From Marinifilum sp. D737 (lineage in GTDB: Bacteria > Bacteroidota > Bacteroidia > Bacteroidales > Marinifilaceae): DNA of 64,000 nt. The position numbers and the translations under genes were made by a program. Position 1 is the first letter of the stretch, and every line of letters starts with the position of its first letter. Positions 27,464-36,537 of the stretch are shown piece by piece. The stretch lies in NCBI RefSeq assembly GCF_026672275.1, contig NZ_JANQCD010000009.1:84548-148547 (forward strand), written 5' to 3'. Below the pieces are notes generated by a model that had not been told where the DNA came from, ran no database searches, and saw only the letters and a program-made list of their open reading frames with translations.

Positions 27464-28474
27464 CTAACAAACACAATCCGAAGCAGAGCCAAACTCAACT
27501 ACCGAGTTGATGACAGCAAAAATGATAATTGCAGCCAATTTTGAGGTACGATTGTCTTCATCAAATCGAGGCGAAACTTCGGCAATATCGAAACTAATCA
27601 CTTTGCCCGATTGAATTACAGTTTTTATCAGTTTCACTATAATTTCGGGATGCAAACCAAAGGGCTGAGGTGCACTTACCCCTGGTGCATAGGCCGATGA
27701 TATTACATCCGAACAAAGAGTCATATATATCTTTCTTTGCTTCTTGGTAAATCGAACAATGTCCTGTCCCACGGCAAACATGCTGTCATTGGAGATGTCC
27801 TTCGCCATTAGGTATTTTACGCCCAAATCATCAGCTTTTTTAAACAAACTCACCGTATTGCCATATTGTTGGATACCAGCAACCATATATCGAAAATCTT
27901 TTCCATTCTCACTACAGCGATCAGCAATCTGTGCAAACATGGTTCCCGAACTTGCACCCTTTTGATACGGACGCATATCGAAATGAGCATCCAAATTAAA
28001 TATTCCCAGCTCCTGATTCTCTTGCTCTGCCAAATATCTTTCAATTCCCAAATAATGTCCATAGGCTATTTCGTGTCCTCCACCTAAAATCAATGGAAAC
28101 AGTCCCATTTTTAGCATTTTGTACACAGCTTCGGATAATATACTTTGTACCTCTTCCAATTCTACTCCATTGCTAACGATATTACCGCAATCGTAAATAC
28201 TAGTGCCTTGCGGAAATGAGCAAGGCAGGTTTGCCATTTCTTTTCGGATACTGTTGGGAGCCTTTGAGGTTCCTTTTCTTCCAAGGTTTCTTTGCACTCC
28301 TTTATCGCAACAAAAACCCAATAAACCAAAGCCTTTTAAAGTTCTATCCTGCGAATCAAGTAAATCTATGGGTTTTACAATCTGATGCCAACGAAAGGCA
28401 TCGTAATCCTCCTCATCATCAATCCTTCCTTTCCAGATTTCAGGATCGATTGTTTTGTAATGTTTGTTGTTCAT
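27464..28474 (-). CDS. hutG: Formimidoylglutamase / arginase-family ureohydrolase
   Basis: 336 residues from the ATG at 28474. An earlier in-frame Met at 28519 lies upstream of a perfect -7 box (28494-28501), so the shorter start is preferred. The arginase-fold manganese motifs are present: GGGHEIAYGHY, NLDAHFDMRPY (DAHxD) and SFDIAEVSPRFDED (DxxExxP-like). The family includes formimidoylglutamase (histidine breakdown), agmatinase and arginase. The Bacteroidota members with this N-terminal region (FGLLGFCCDKGVQRN) are usually annotated HutG. No other hut gene is in the window, so substrate is inferred. It sits between two ClC genes but has its own promoter box and terminator. Confidence 0.82.
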   Translation of the reverse strand: MNNKHYKTIDPEIWKGRIDDEEDYDAFRWHQIVKPIDLLDSQDRTLKGFGLLGFCCDKGVQRNLGRKGTSKAPNSIRKEMANLPCSFPQGTSIYDCGNIVSNGVELEEVQSILSEAVYKMLKMGLFPLILGGGHEIAYGHYLGIERYLAEQENQELGIFNLDAHFDMRPYQKGASSGTMFAQIADRCSENGKDFRYMVAGIQQYGNTVSLFKKADDLGVKYLMAKDISNDSMFAVGQDIVRFTKKQRKIYMTLCSDVISSAYAPGVSAPQPFGLHPEIIVKLIKTVIQSGKVISFDIAEVSPRFDEDNRTSKLAAIIIFAVINSVVEFGSASDCVC

Positions 28475-28493
28475 GATTAATAGTTTATTGCTG

Positions 28494-28501
28494 CAAAGAT
28501 A
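28494..28501 (-). promoter_or_regulatory. Candidate -7 promoter box for hutG
   Basis: TATCTTTG on the minus strand matches TAnnTTTG exactly and lies 20 bp before the chosen start, which supports that start. Confidence 0.5.
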
Positions 28502-28548
28502 AGTAATATCAAAGTCCAAAAATCAAATTCCAAACTCCAAATCATAAG

Positions 28549-28580
28549 AAAAAAGCTCACTCGTAACCGAGCAAGCTTTT
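28549..28580 (-). terminator. Rho-independent terminator
   Basis: Stem gcttgctcg/cgagtgagc (one mispair allowing G-T) flanked by A/T runs, with six T after it on the minus strand. Ends the second ClC gene. Confidence 0.88.
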
Positions 28581-28611
28581 ATCTAACCTAAACTAATCTA
28601 AAATAAAACTA

Positions 28612-30387
28612 TTATTCATCTGAAAAGTGCACCAAAACCCTTCGGTAAACGTTGAAGATCTTGGCTTTGGATACAAATCCCAAATATTTTTCGTCCTGCG
28701 TAACCGGAAGATTCCAGGCTCCTGTTTCTTCAAATCTCCTCATCACTTTTTCCATAGGAGCATTGGCATCTAAAATTGCAGGTGGCATGATCATTAAATT
28801 TCTTACATACGTTTCATCGTACATCTCTGGATTAAACATGATATGTCGAATATCATCCAAAAGAACAATTCCCAATAGCTTATCATCCTCATCAACCACA
28901 GGGAAAATATTTCTTTGTGAGTGCGAAATAATTTTCACCAACTCCCCTAATGTGGCATCAGGACTTACCTTTTTCAAGTCAGTCTCGATTACCTTGCCCA
29001 ACTTCATTAAAGTAAGAACAGCTTTATCCTTATTGTGAGTAATCAGCTCCCCACGTTTGGCCAAACGTTTGGTGTAGATTGAATGTGGTTCAAAATACAT
29101 GATGGTTAAATAAGCAATTGTTGCGGTAACCATGATAGGAATGAACAATTCGTATCCTCCGGTAATTTCAACAATCAGGAATATTGCAGTTAATGGAGCA
29201 TGCATTACACCAGCCATCATTCCTGCCATCCCTATTAAGGTAAAATTGCTTTCGGACAATTTCACAAAATTAAAGCCGTTAATAAATCGGGCTACAAAAA
29301 AACCTGAAACTCCACCAAGAAATAGCGAAGGTGCAAATATACCTCCAACACCACCACTACCTGTGGTAACCGTTGATGCAATTACTTTAAATCCTAAAAT
29401 CAGCACAACATATCCCAACAACAACCAATAGTTATCTTTTAAAAAATAGAAGATACCGTTGTTTACCAAATGGGTGTGATTTCCATCTAACAAAGCTTGA
29501 ATTGTAGTATAACCTTCACCATATAAAGGAGGAAATAAAAAGATCAGAATGCCCAATAGGATTCCTCCTACCATCATTTTTCGATAGCAATTGGTAATTC
29601 GATCAAACTGCCCTTCCAAATACATTGAAAATCGAGTAAAATAAAGCGAAACCAATCCGGCAAACACGCCCAAAAGAATGTAATATGGAAAGTTACCAAT
29701 TACGAAAGGCTCTGTTACATCATAGGAAAGCAAAACACCTTTTCCCATAAAGAAATAAGCAATACTAGCTCCTGTAATTGATGAAATCAATAGTGGAATT
29801 AAGGAAGCCATGGTCAAATCCAACATCAATACCTCCAAGGTGAATACCATTCCGGCCATTGGTGCTTTAAAGATTCCTCCGATTGCTCCTGCTGCTCCAC
29901 ACCCAACCATTAGCGTAATGATTTTCTGATTCATGTGGAACATTCTTCCAAGATTGGAACCAATTGATGCACCAGTTAATACTACCGGAGCCTCTGCTCC
30001 TACCGATCCACCAAAACCAATGGTTAAAGTACTTGCCAGTACCGAGGAATAGTTATTATGTGATTTTATGAGTGAATTCTTTTTCGAAATGGCATATAAT
30101 ATTCTTGATACCCCATGACCAATGTTATCCTTTACAAAGAATTTTACGAACAGTACAGTTAGTAATATACCCACGGCAGGATATGCCAAATACAACAAGT
30201 TGGCAGACTCCACATGCAATCGATGAGTTAGAAAATGGTGTGTAAAATGGATTGTATTTTTGAGTACAAGCGCAGCCAAACCACTCACTACTCCCACCAA
30301 AAAACTCAAAATTAAAACAAACTGTCTTTCCTTAATGTTTTTTACTCTCCAAATTAAAAATCGAGAAAGCAAACTTTTATTCTTCAT
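28612..30387 (-). CDS. ClC-family chloride channel/transporter with CBS pair (2 of 3)
   Basis: 591 residues, the same length as its two neighbours. Gating Glu132 lies in GAEAP, the anion-site block is GGVGGIFAPSLF, and Glu185-Val186 in VFTLEVLM carries the channel-type Val. The first selectivity motif reads GHGVS, with Ser in place of the usual Pro. The two CBS domains (about 450-591) retain RNIFPVVDEDDKLLGIVLLDDIR and ETGAWNLPVTQDEKYLGFVSK. It has its own terminator and a candidate -7 box at 30575-30582. It probably moves chloride or another anion across the inner membrane. Confidence 0.93.
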   Translation of the reverse strand: MKNKSLLSRFLIWRVKNIKERQFVLILSFLVGVVSGLAALVLKNTIHFTHHFLTHRLHVESANLLYLAYPAVGILLTVLFVKFFVKDNIGHGVSRILYAISKKNSLIKSHNNYSSVLASTLTIGFGGSVGAEAPVVLTGASIGSNLGRMFHMNQKIITLMVGCGAAGAIGGIFKAPMAGMVFTLEVLMLDLTMASLIPLLISSITGASIAYFFMGKGVLLSYDVTEPFVIGNFPYYILLGVFAGLVSLYFTRFSMYLEGQFDRITNCYRKMMVGGILLGILIFLFPPLYGEGYTTIQALLDGNHTHLVNNGIFYFLKDNYWLLLGYVVLILGFKVIASTVTTGSGGVGGIFAPSLFLGGVSGFFVARFINGFNFVKLSESNFTLIGMAGMMAGVMHAPLTAIFLIVEITGGYELFIPIMVTATIAYLTIMYFEPHSIYTKRLAKRGELITHNKDKAVLTLMKLGKVIETDLKKVSPDATLGELVKIISHSQRNIFPVVDEDDKLLGIVLLDDIRHIMFNPEMYDETYVRNLMIMPPAILDANAPMEKVMRRFEETGAWNLPVTQDEKYLGFVSKAKIFNVYRRVLVHFSDE

Positions 30388-30730
30388 TGCTCCGAATCAA
30401 GATTATCTTATTCAACTTACATAAATTAAAAAAGGTCGGATGGCTGCAGAAGTCAGGCGGCCTTTGAGATGAATACATAAAAAAGTTTAGCAACTTACAA
30501 AAAAAGATGTACTCATCTGATTCTCTTATCTGTTATACAAATCTTTTGCATTAACAAATCTGAAAAAGTGACTGCAAAAGTAATAGATAATTGGTAAGGA
30601 TACCCCCTTTTCTCAAGATTTTTTAAAAAGTTTTCAAATAGACAAATAACACACTGAAATAGAGCTAGAATCAATAAAACGATTGCGTATTTGATAATAA
30701 ATTTTGAATCATTTTACCTTTCTTTATTAT
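30388..30730. other. Intergenic region between ClC genes
   Basis: 343 bp. It contains a candidate minus-strand -7 box TACTTTTG at 30575-30582 for the second ClC gene. No terminator is evident for the third ClC gene and no gene is seen. Confidence 0.45.
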
Positions 30731-32506
30731 CTAATCTTCCGAGAAGTGCTTCAGCATTCGGCGATAAGTTGAGAATATTTGAGCACGAGAAACACAACCA
30801 CAATATTTGCCATCTTTCAAAACCACCAAATTGAACTTATCGGAATATTGATATTTTCTGGCGACATCAGCCATCGATTCATCATGCTGAATGACTACTT
30901 GTGGTACAACCATTAAATCACGAACAAAAACACTATCATATTTTTCTGGTTGGAACATGATTTCACGAATATCATCCAATTTTACAATTCCCTCAAAATT
31001 GTTTTCATCATCAATTACAATAAAGATGTTACGTTGTGCTTTTGCTATAATTTTCACCAAATCGCCAAGAGTAGCTTCTGAATTGATGGTACTAAAATTC
31101 TTTTCAATCAACTTGGTAACTCGCATAAGCGAAAGCACATTCTTATCCTTATCGTGAGTCATTAGCTCTTTTCGTTTTGCCAGCTGAATGGTATAAACCG
31201 AATGAGGCTCAAAAGTTTTAACCGTAGCATAAGAAATGGTTGCCGTAATCATTAAGGGAACAAAAAGCTGATAACCTCCTGAAATATCTGCAATCAAGAA
31301 AAGCCCTGTTAAAGGAGCATGCAAAACTCCGGCAATCATTCCTGCCATTCCTATCAAGGCAAAGTTATTTACCGGCAAATCCCTTAATCCAAAATACCCT
31401 ACTACTTTTGCAAACAGTACTCCCGAGTTTACGCCCATAAACAAAGTTGGTGCAAAAATACCACCTACGCCACCGGCTCCAAAGGTGATTGATGCTGCAA
31501 TAACTTTAAAGAATATGACCATTGCCATTAAAGCAACAAATACCCAAAAGTTATCTTGCAAGGCATAGAAAAAGGAATTGTTGTAGAGATACGAATAATC
31601 GCCCGAAAGACATGCATTTATTGCATGATAGCCTTCTCCGAACAATGATGGAAAAAAGAAAATAATTACCCCAAGAAACAATGCTCCAAACAATAACTTT
31701 TTATAAACATTATCTATTTTTTCAAAAACACCATGAATAAACATGTATGATTTTGTAAAATAAGTAGCAACCAAGCCCGTAAAAACTCCCAATAAAATAT
31801 AATAAGGTAAATCCCTCATTTCAAAACCATTTTCAACTTCGAATGGATATAAAACATCCATCCCCAAAAAGAAATAAGATGTTAAAACTGCCGAAGCTGA
31901 AGCTAATAAAAGTGGCACCAAAGACCACATGGTAAGATCCAACATGATAACTTCCATCGCAAAAACTATGGCAGCAATCGGAGCTTTAAAAATAGCAGCC
32001 ATAGCTCCGGCACATGCACAACCCAATAACAAAGTAATTTGCTTATAGTTTAAATGAAACAACCTACCAATATTCGATCCTAATGCTGCACCTGTTGCAA
32101 CAGTGGGTCCCTCTAGTCCAACCGATCCACCAAATCCTACTGTAAATGCTGAGGTAATAATGGAGGAAAACATATTGTGGCGATTAATTTGTCCATTGGT
32201 CTTGGAAATACTGTATAGAACATTTGGTATTCCATGTCGAACCGGACGTCGAATCACAAACTTGATGAATAAAACAGCAACTGTAATACCTATGGTAGGA
32301 TAAATTACATAAAGGATGTTCTGGTACTGGTCTGACGAATTGTTTTGCAACAACTCACTGATAAAGTGTACCGAGTTTTTAATAATTACTGCTGCAATAC
32401 CAGAGGTTATGCCGATAAGCACCGCCATAAAAGAGATAAATTGACGATCGCTCACATGCTTTAAGCGCCAAACTAAAAAACGTCCTAATAATGATTTTTT
32501 CTTCAC
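30731..32506 (-). CDS. ClC-family chloride channel/transporter with CBS pair (3 of 3)
   Basis: 591 residues. This copy keeps the most canonical ClC motifs: RHGIP (90-94), GLEGPT with gating Glu132, and GGVGGIFAPTLF. Helix H again reads Glu185-Val186 (VFAMEVIM). The second CBS domain has drifted: KFNLVVLKDGKYCGCV replaces the NLPV pattern of the other copies. A minus-strand -7 box TAGTTTTG lies at 32529-32536. The three ClC genes are ancestral duplicates, with the hutG gene between copies 1 and 2. Confidence 0.93.
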   Translation of the reverse strand: MKKKSLLGRFLVWRLKHVSDRQFISFMAVLIGITSGIAAVIIKNSVHFISELLQNNSSDQYQNILYVIYPTIGITVAVLFIKFVIRRPVRHGIPNVLYSISKTNGQINRHNMFSSIITSAFTVGFGGSVGLEGPTVATGAALGSNIGRLFHLNYKQITLLLGCACAGAMAAIFKAPIAAIVFAMEVIMLDLTMWSLVPLLLASASAVLTSYFFLGMDVLYPFEVENGFEMRDLPYYILLGVFTGLVATYFTKSYMFIHGVFEKIDNVYKKLLFGALFLGVIIFFFPSLFGEGYHAINACLSGDYSYLYNNSFFYALQDNFWVFVALMAMVIFFKVIAASITFGAGGVGGIFAPTLFMGVNSGVLFAKVVGYFGLRDLPVNNFALIGMAGMIAGVLHAPLTGLFLIADISGGYQLFVPLMITATISYATVKTFEPHSVYTIQLAKRKELMTHDKDKNVLSLMRVTKLIEKNFSTINSEATLGDLVKIIAKAQRNIFIVIDDENNFEGIVKLDDIREIMFQPEKYDSVFVRDLMVVPQVVIQHDESMADVARKYQYSDKFNLVVLKDGKYCGCVSRAQIFSTYRRMLKHFSED

Positions 32507-32848
32507 TCAATAAATTTATAAAACCAAGCAAAACTACTTGATTGATAATGGTTAATCCCCCTAAATGTTTTCGAGCATAAAAAAAGTAATATTGATTGTA
32601 AGAAACAAGAACCTTTGCACAATTCGAACCCAATATTTAATCAGAATTCAATATCTATAATTATTCTAAAGAATAAATGTATAAAAACCTTCATTACCAA
32701 TACTGATATGCTCAAAATCATACTTCAACATCTTATTCTTATCAAGAATTTTTCTAAATTTGCAATCGAACAATTCATCTAATAAGGCACAAGAAAAATA
32801 CAATGCTCTTGTGTCTTTTTTGCTTGTATACTAATAGAATATAATATA
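32507..32848. promoter_or_regulatory. Divergent promoter region with leader terminator
   Basis: 342 bp between divergent genes. A minus-strand -7 box TAGTTTTG lies at 32529-32536 for the ClC gene and a plus-strand box TAAATTTG at 32755-32762 for the fabK-like gene. Between the latter and the start codon is a strong terminator hairpin (32786-32821). Confidence 0.55.
32786..32821 (+). terminator. Intrinsic terminator inside 5' leader
   Basis: Nine-bp stem (ggcacaaga/tcttgtgtc, one G-T pair) with a 12-nt loop, then six T. No plus-strand gene ends upstream since the region is divergent. The hairpin therefore either attenuates the fabK-like gene or ends a short RNA begun at the 32755 promoter box. 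Confidence 0.7.
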
Positions 32849-33796
32849 ATGACAAATAGAATTACATCTCTTTTTGGAATAGAATTCCCTCTTGTGCAAG
32901 GAGGAATGGTATGGTGTTCGGGTTGGAAATTGGCTTCAGCAGTAAGTAATGCTGGCGGTCTAGGTTTAATTGGTGCGGGATCAATGCACCCCGAAACTTT
33001 CAAAGAACACATTCAAAAAGCAAAAGCTGCTACTTCTAAACCTTTTGGTGTTAATGTTCCATTATTATATCCTGAAATGGATAAAATCATGAACATTATT
33101 ATTGAGGAAGAAGTGAAAATTGTTTTCACATCGGCAGGAAGTCCTAAAAAATGGACGCCATTTTTAAAAGAGCATGGAATTACAGTTGTTCATGTTGTAT
33201 CAAGCGCATTCTTTGCAAAAAAATGCGAAGACGCTGGAGTTGATGCTATTGTTGCTGAAGGCTTTGAAGCCGGAGGACACAATGGTAGAGAAGAAACAAC
33301 TACGATGACACTAATCCCTTCGGTTAGAAAAGCAACTACTCTTCCAGTAATAGCAGCCGGTGGAATTGGATCGGGACAAAGCATGTTGGCAGCAATGGTT
33401 CTAGGTGCCGATGGTGTACAAATGGGAACTCGTTTTGCTGTAGCTGAAGAATCTTCAGCGCATATTGATTTTAAAAAATCAGTTATTGAACTGGGTGAAG
33501 GGGGAACAAAATTGGCCCTTAAAAAACTGGCTCCAACCCGCCTGGTTAAAAATCAATTCTTTGAGCAAGTTAATGATGCTGAATGCAGAGGTGCATCGCA
33601 GGAAGAAATGAGAGAGCTTCTAGGAAAAGGACGTGCCAAAAAAGGCATGTTTGAAGGAAACCTTGAAGAGGGAGAATTGGAAATTGGACAAGTTTCGGCC
33701 TTGATATCCAAAATCCAATCGGTAAAAGAAATTGTGAGTGAGATAAAATCCGAATACAAGGAAGCATTAACTGGCTTAGCCAAATTCAATATCTAA
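32849..33796 (+). CDS. fabK: Enoyl-ACP reductase II (FabK) / nitronate monooxygenase family
   Basis: 315 residues, an FMN-binding TIM barrel. The N-terminus (FGIEFPLVQGGMVWCSG) and the FMN/phosphate-binding AAGGIGSGQSMLAAMVLGADGVQMGTR-type region are typical of the family. The catalytic-region motif AEGFEAGGHNGREET with its His resembles FabK, which reduces enoyl-ACP in fatty acid elongation, as closely as nitronate monooxygenase. Which reaction applies cannot be settled from sequence alone. The stop codon is directly followed by the ATG of an M16 peptidase gene, so the genes are co-transcribed. A promoter box and a terminator-like leader precede it. Confidence 0.82.
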   Translation: MTNRITSLFGIEFPLVQGGMVWCSGWKLASAVSNAGGLGLIGAGSMHPETFKEHIQKAKAATSKPFGVNVPLLYPEMDKIMNIIIEEEVKIVFTSAGSPKKWTPFLKEHGITVVHVVSSAFFAKKCEDAGVDAIVAEGFEAGGHNGREETTTMTLIPSVRKATTLPVIAAGGIGSGQSMLAAMVLGADGVQMGTRFAVAEESSAHIDFKKSVIELGEGGTKLALKKLAPTRLVKNQFFEQVNDAECRGASQEEMRELLGKGRAKKGMFEGNLEEGELEIGQVSALISKIQSVKEIVSEIKSEYKEALTGLAKFNI

Positions 33797-35035
33797 ATGA
33801 TAGAATTCGATAAATTTACACTTGAAAATGGATTAAGAGTAATTGTTCATCGGGATGAAACAACTCCGATGGCTGCTGTTAACCTTTTATACAATATTGG
33901 TTCAAAAGATGAAGCTCCTGAACGCACGGGTTTTGCTCATTTATTTGAGCATTTGATGTTTGGTGGATCTGTAAACATTCCCAATTACGATGAGCCTTTG
34001 CAATTGGTTGGCGGAGACAACAATGCATGGACAAGCAACGATGTAACCAACTATTATCTTACAGTTCCAAAAGACAATCTGGAAACTGCATTTTGGTTGG
34101 AATCAGACAGAATGCTGAGTTTGGCTTTTAGCGAGAAAAGCCTGGAGGTTCAACGAAATGTTGTAATTGAAGAGTTTAAACAAAGATATTTTAACCAACC
34201 TTACGGTGATGTTTGGTTGCATTTACGCCCATTGGCATACAAAAAACATCCATATCAATGGTCGACAATTGGAAAATCGATTGAGCAGATTGAAACCGTA
34301 CAACTGGATGAAGTCAAAGCATTTTTCTTTAAGCATTATGCGCCAAACAATGCAATACTTGTGGTGTCGGGTAATGTAGAAACCGAGAATGTAAAGCGCT
34401 TGGCAGAAAAATGGTTCGGACCAATTGAACGTCGGGAAATTGCCGAGCGAAACCTCCCTACAGAACCCAAACAAAATGAATTGAGAACTTTACATTTAGA
34501 ACGCAATGTTCCGTTCGATGCAATTTATATGGCTTTCCACATGGGTAAAAGAACCGATGATGAGTTCTACTCTACCGATTTGACTTCTGATGTTTTATCA
34601 AATGGTCAATCATCAAGAATTTTTCAGAAGCTGATAAAAGAACGTAACTTGTTCTCTTCTATTGATGCCTACCTTACCGGTGATTTTGAACCTGGACTTT
34701 TCCTGGTAACTGGAAAATTAAGCGAAGGAGTTTCTTTTGAAACAGCCGAGGCTGCTATTTGGGAAGAATTAAATAAAATTGCCACAGAAAAGATTACTGA
34801 TTACGAATTACAAAAGGTTAAAAACAAGATTGAATCGAGCCTGGTATTTTCAGAAATCAGCTACTTAAACAAAGCCATGAATCTTGCCACACACGAACTA
34901 CTTGGCGATGCGAATGAGATCAACACCGAGGTAGAGAAATATCGTAAAGTAAGCATTGATGATATATTAAACACATCAGCAAAGCTTTTTAGAAAAGAGA
35001 ATTGTTCGATTTTATATTATCACGCAAAAAAATAG
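33797..35035 (+). CDS. M16-family zinc peptidase, catalytic subunit
   Basis: 412 residues. The inverted zinc motif HxxEH is intact: His48, Glu51 and His52 in HLFEHLMFGG. The distal Glu lies in the VQRNVVIEEFKQR segment. This is the family of insulinase, pitrilysin and mitochondrial processing peptidase. It lacks a lipoprotein or signal peptide, so it is cytoplasmic unless exported by another route. It starts with no gap after the fabK-like gene, and its partner subunit follows 2 bp after its stop. By analogy with alpha/beta M16B enzymes, it supplies the active site of a heterodimer. Confidence 0.92.
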   Translation: MIEFDKFTLENGLRVIVHRDETTPMAAVNLLYNIGSKDEAPERTGFAHLFEHLMFGGSVNIPNYDEPLQLVGGDNNAWTSNDVTNYYLTVPKDNLETAFWLESDRMLSLAFSEKSLEVQRNVVIEEFKQRYFNQPYGDVWLHLRPLAYKKHPYQWSTIGKSIEQIETVQLDEVKAFFFKHYAPNNAILVVSGNVETENVKRLAEKWFGPIERREIAERNLPTEPKQNELRTLHLERNVPFDAIYMAFHMGKRTDDEFYSTDLTSDVLSNGQSSRIFQKLIKERNLFSSIDAYLTGDFEPGLFLVTGKLSEGVSFETAEAAIWEELNKIATEKITDYELQKVKNKIESSLVFSEISYLNKAMNLATHELLGDANEINTEVEKYRKVSIDDILNTSAKLFRKENCSILYYHAKK

Positions 35036-35037
35036 GA

Positions 35038-36342
35038 ATGGAAAAATTATATAGAAACACTGCTCCTGAATTCAAAACTGTTGATAGTATAGAGATTCTT
35101 GGAGATATAAAATATACCCTGAGCAATAATATTCCGGTACATGTAATTAATGGAGGGAGTCAGGAAGTATTAAAAATAGAATTCATTTTTGATGCTGGAA
35201 TATGGTATCAAAACTCACCTCTCGTAGCAAGTATGGCCAACAGTATGCTTAACGAGGGAACCAGCAAGTACAATGCTGCTGAAATTGCAGAAAAGTTCGA
35301 CTTTTATGGAGCCTACATTGGTTTTTCTGCAGCCAAACACGACGCGAGTGTTTGTTTGTACACCTTGAATAAATACCTTTCTCAAACGCTTGAAATAACC
35401 GAAAACCTGATTAAGGATTCCATTTTCCCGCAAAAGGAATTTGAAACCATTCTTTTGAATAAGAAACAACGTTTTCAGATTGAGCATCAAAAAACAAATG
35501 TCCTTGCAAAAGATGAGTTCAGTAGTTTAATCTATGGAAAACAACATCCTTACTCGAATATTTTCGATGAATCGGAGTTCGACAAATTAGATATCAATAC
35601 CGTTAAGGAATTCTACAAAACACATTACACTCCGAATAACTGTAAAATTATCATTGCAGGCAAAGTTGATCAATCTGTTATCGATAAACTGGAAGAGCTG
35701 TTTGGAAAGAAAGCTTGGCCTAAAAAGGATAATTTGATTCATGCAAAACACGAAATCCAATCATCAGAAGAGAACAAAAGCTTTGTATGTAAGGATGATG
35801 CCGTTCAGGCTTGCATTCGCATAGGTCGACCTATTTTCAACAAAACGCATAAAGATTACACTACACTGCATCTTTTCAATTTAATTCTTGGAGGATATTT
35901 TGGTTCACGCCTTATGCAAAACATCCGTGAAGATAAAGGTTATACATATGGAATTAATTCCATTATTATTTCTCATTTAAAAGGAGGACACTTTGTAATT
36001 GTTACCGAAGTTGGAAGTGATGTTTGCAAAGCGGCAATTGATGAAATCCATAAAGAAATTAAAAGATTAAGAGAAGAGTTGGTATCAGATGAAGAGTTGA
36101 ATCTGGTGAAAAATTACATTTCTGGCGAAATGCTACGCAATCTTGACAGTCCCTTTGCTCTTTCTGAAAGTTTGAAAGGCAACTTGCCTTTTGGATTAGA
36201 TAACTCTTACTATCAAAACTTTATAAAAGAATTGAAAAGGGTTGACGCTGAAAAAATCAAAACTCTGGCAAATACTTATTTTCAAGAAGAAGATCTTAAA
36301 CTAGTTGTTTGTGGTCCAGATAATTGCAAAAATTCAATCTAA
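35038..36342 (+). CDS. M16-family peptidase, inactive partner subunit
   Basis: 434 residues from the ATG 2 bp after the previous stop. It is homologous to M16 peptidases, but the segment where HxxEH should be (ANSMLNEGTSKYNAAEIAEK) has no zinc ligands. The conserved Arg/Tyr substrate-clamp motif in the second half is present (NIREDKGYTYGINS), as expected for the non-catalytic subunit of an M16B heterodimer. The tight spacing with the active subunit gene suggests the proteins are made in equal amounts. Probable cytoplasmic peptide degradation or processing; substrate unknown. Confidence 0.9.
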   Translation: MEKLYRNTAPEFKTVDSIEILGDIKYTLSNNIPVHVINGGSQEVLKIEFIFDAGIWYQNSPLVASMANSMLNEGTSKYNAAEIAEKFDFYGAYIGFSAAKHDASVCLYTLNKYLSQTLEITENLIKDSIFPQKEFETILLNKKQRFQIEHQKTNVLAKDEFSSLIYGKQHPYSNIFDESEFDKLDINTVKEFYKTHYTPNNCKIIIAGKVDQSVIDKLEELFGKKAWPKKDNLIHAKHEIQSSEENKSFVCKDDAVQACIRIGRPIFNKTHKDYTTLHLFNLILGGYFGSRLMQNIREDKGYTYGINSIIISHLKGGHFVIVTEVGSDVCKAAIDEIHKEIKRLREELVSDEELNLVKNYISGEMLRNLDSPFALSESLKGNLPFGLDNSYYQNFIKELKRVDAEKIKTLANTYFQEEDLKLVVCGPDNCKNSI

Positions 36343-36537
36343 AAACGCTTAGTTTTTAACAAACCGATTAAATCATAGGATAAATTATCAGCAATCTTGC
36401 TTAAAATCCATTTTAAAGACGATTTGTATAGAAAATAGTACAATTTTAAGCTTAGCAAAGCATTAAATAATAGTTAGATTTCGCTACATTTAGAGATTAC
36501 AACTAAAATTAACAAAGAAGAGAACTCAAGTTTATTT

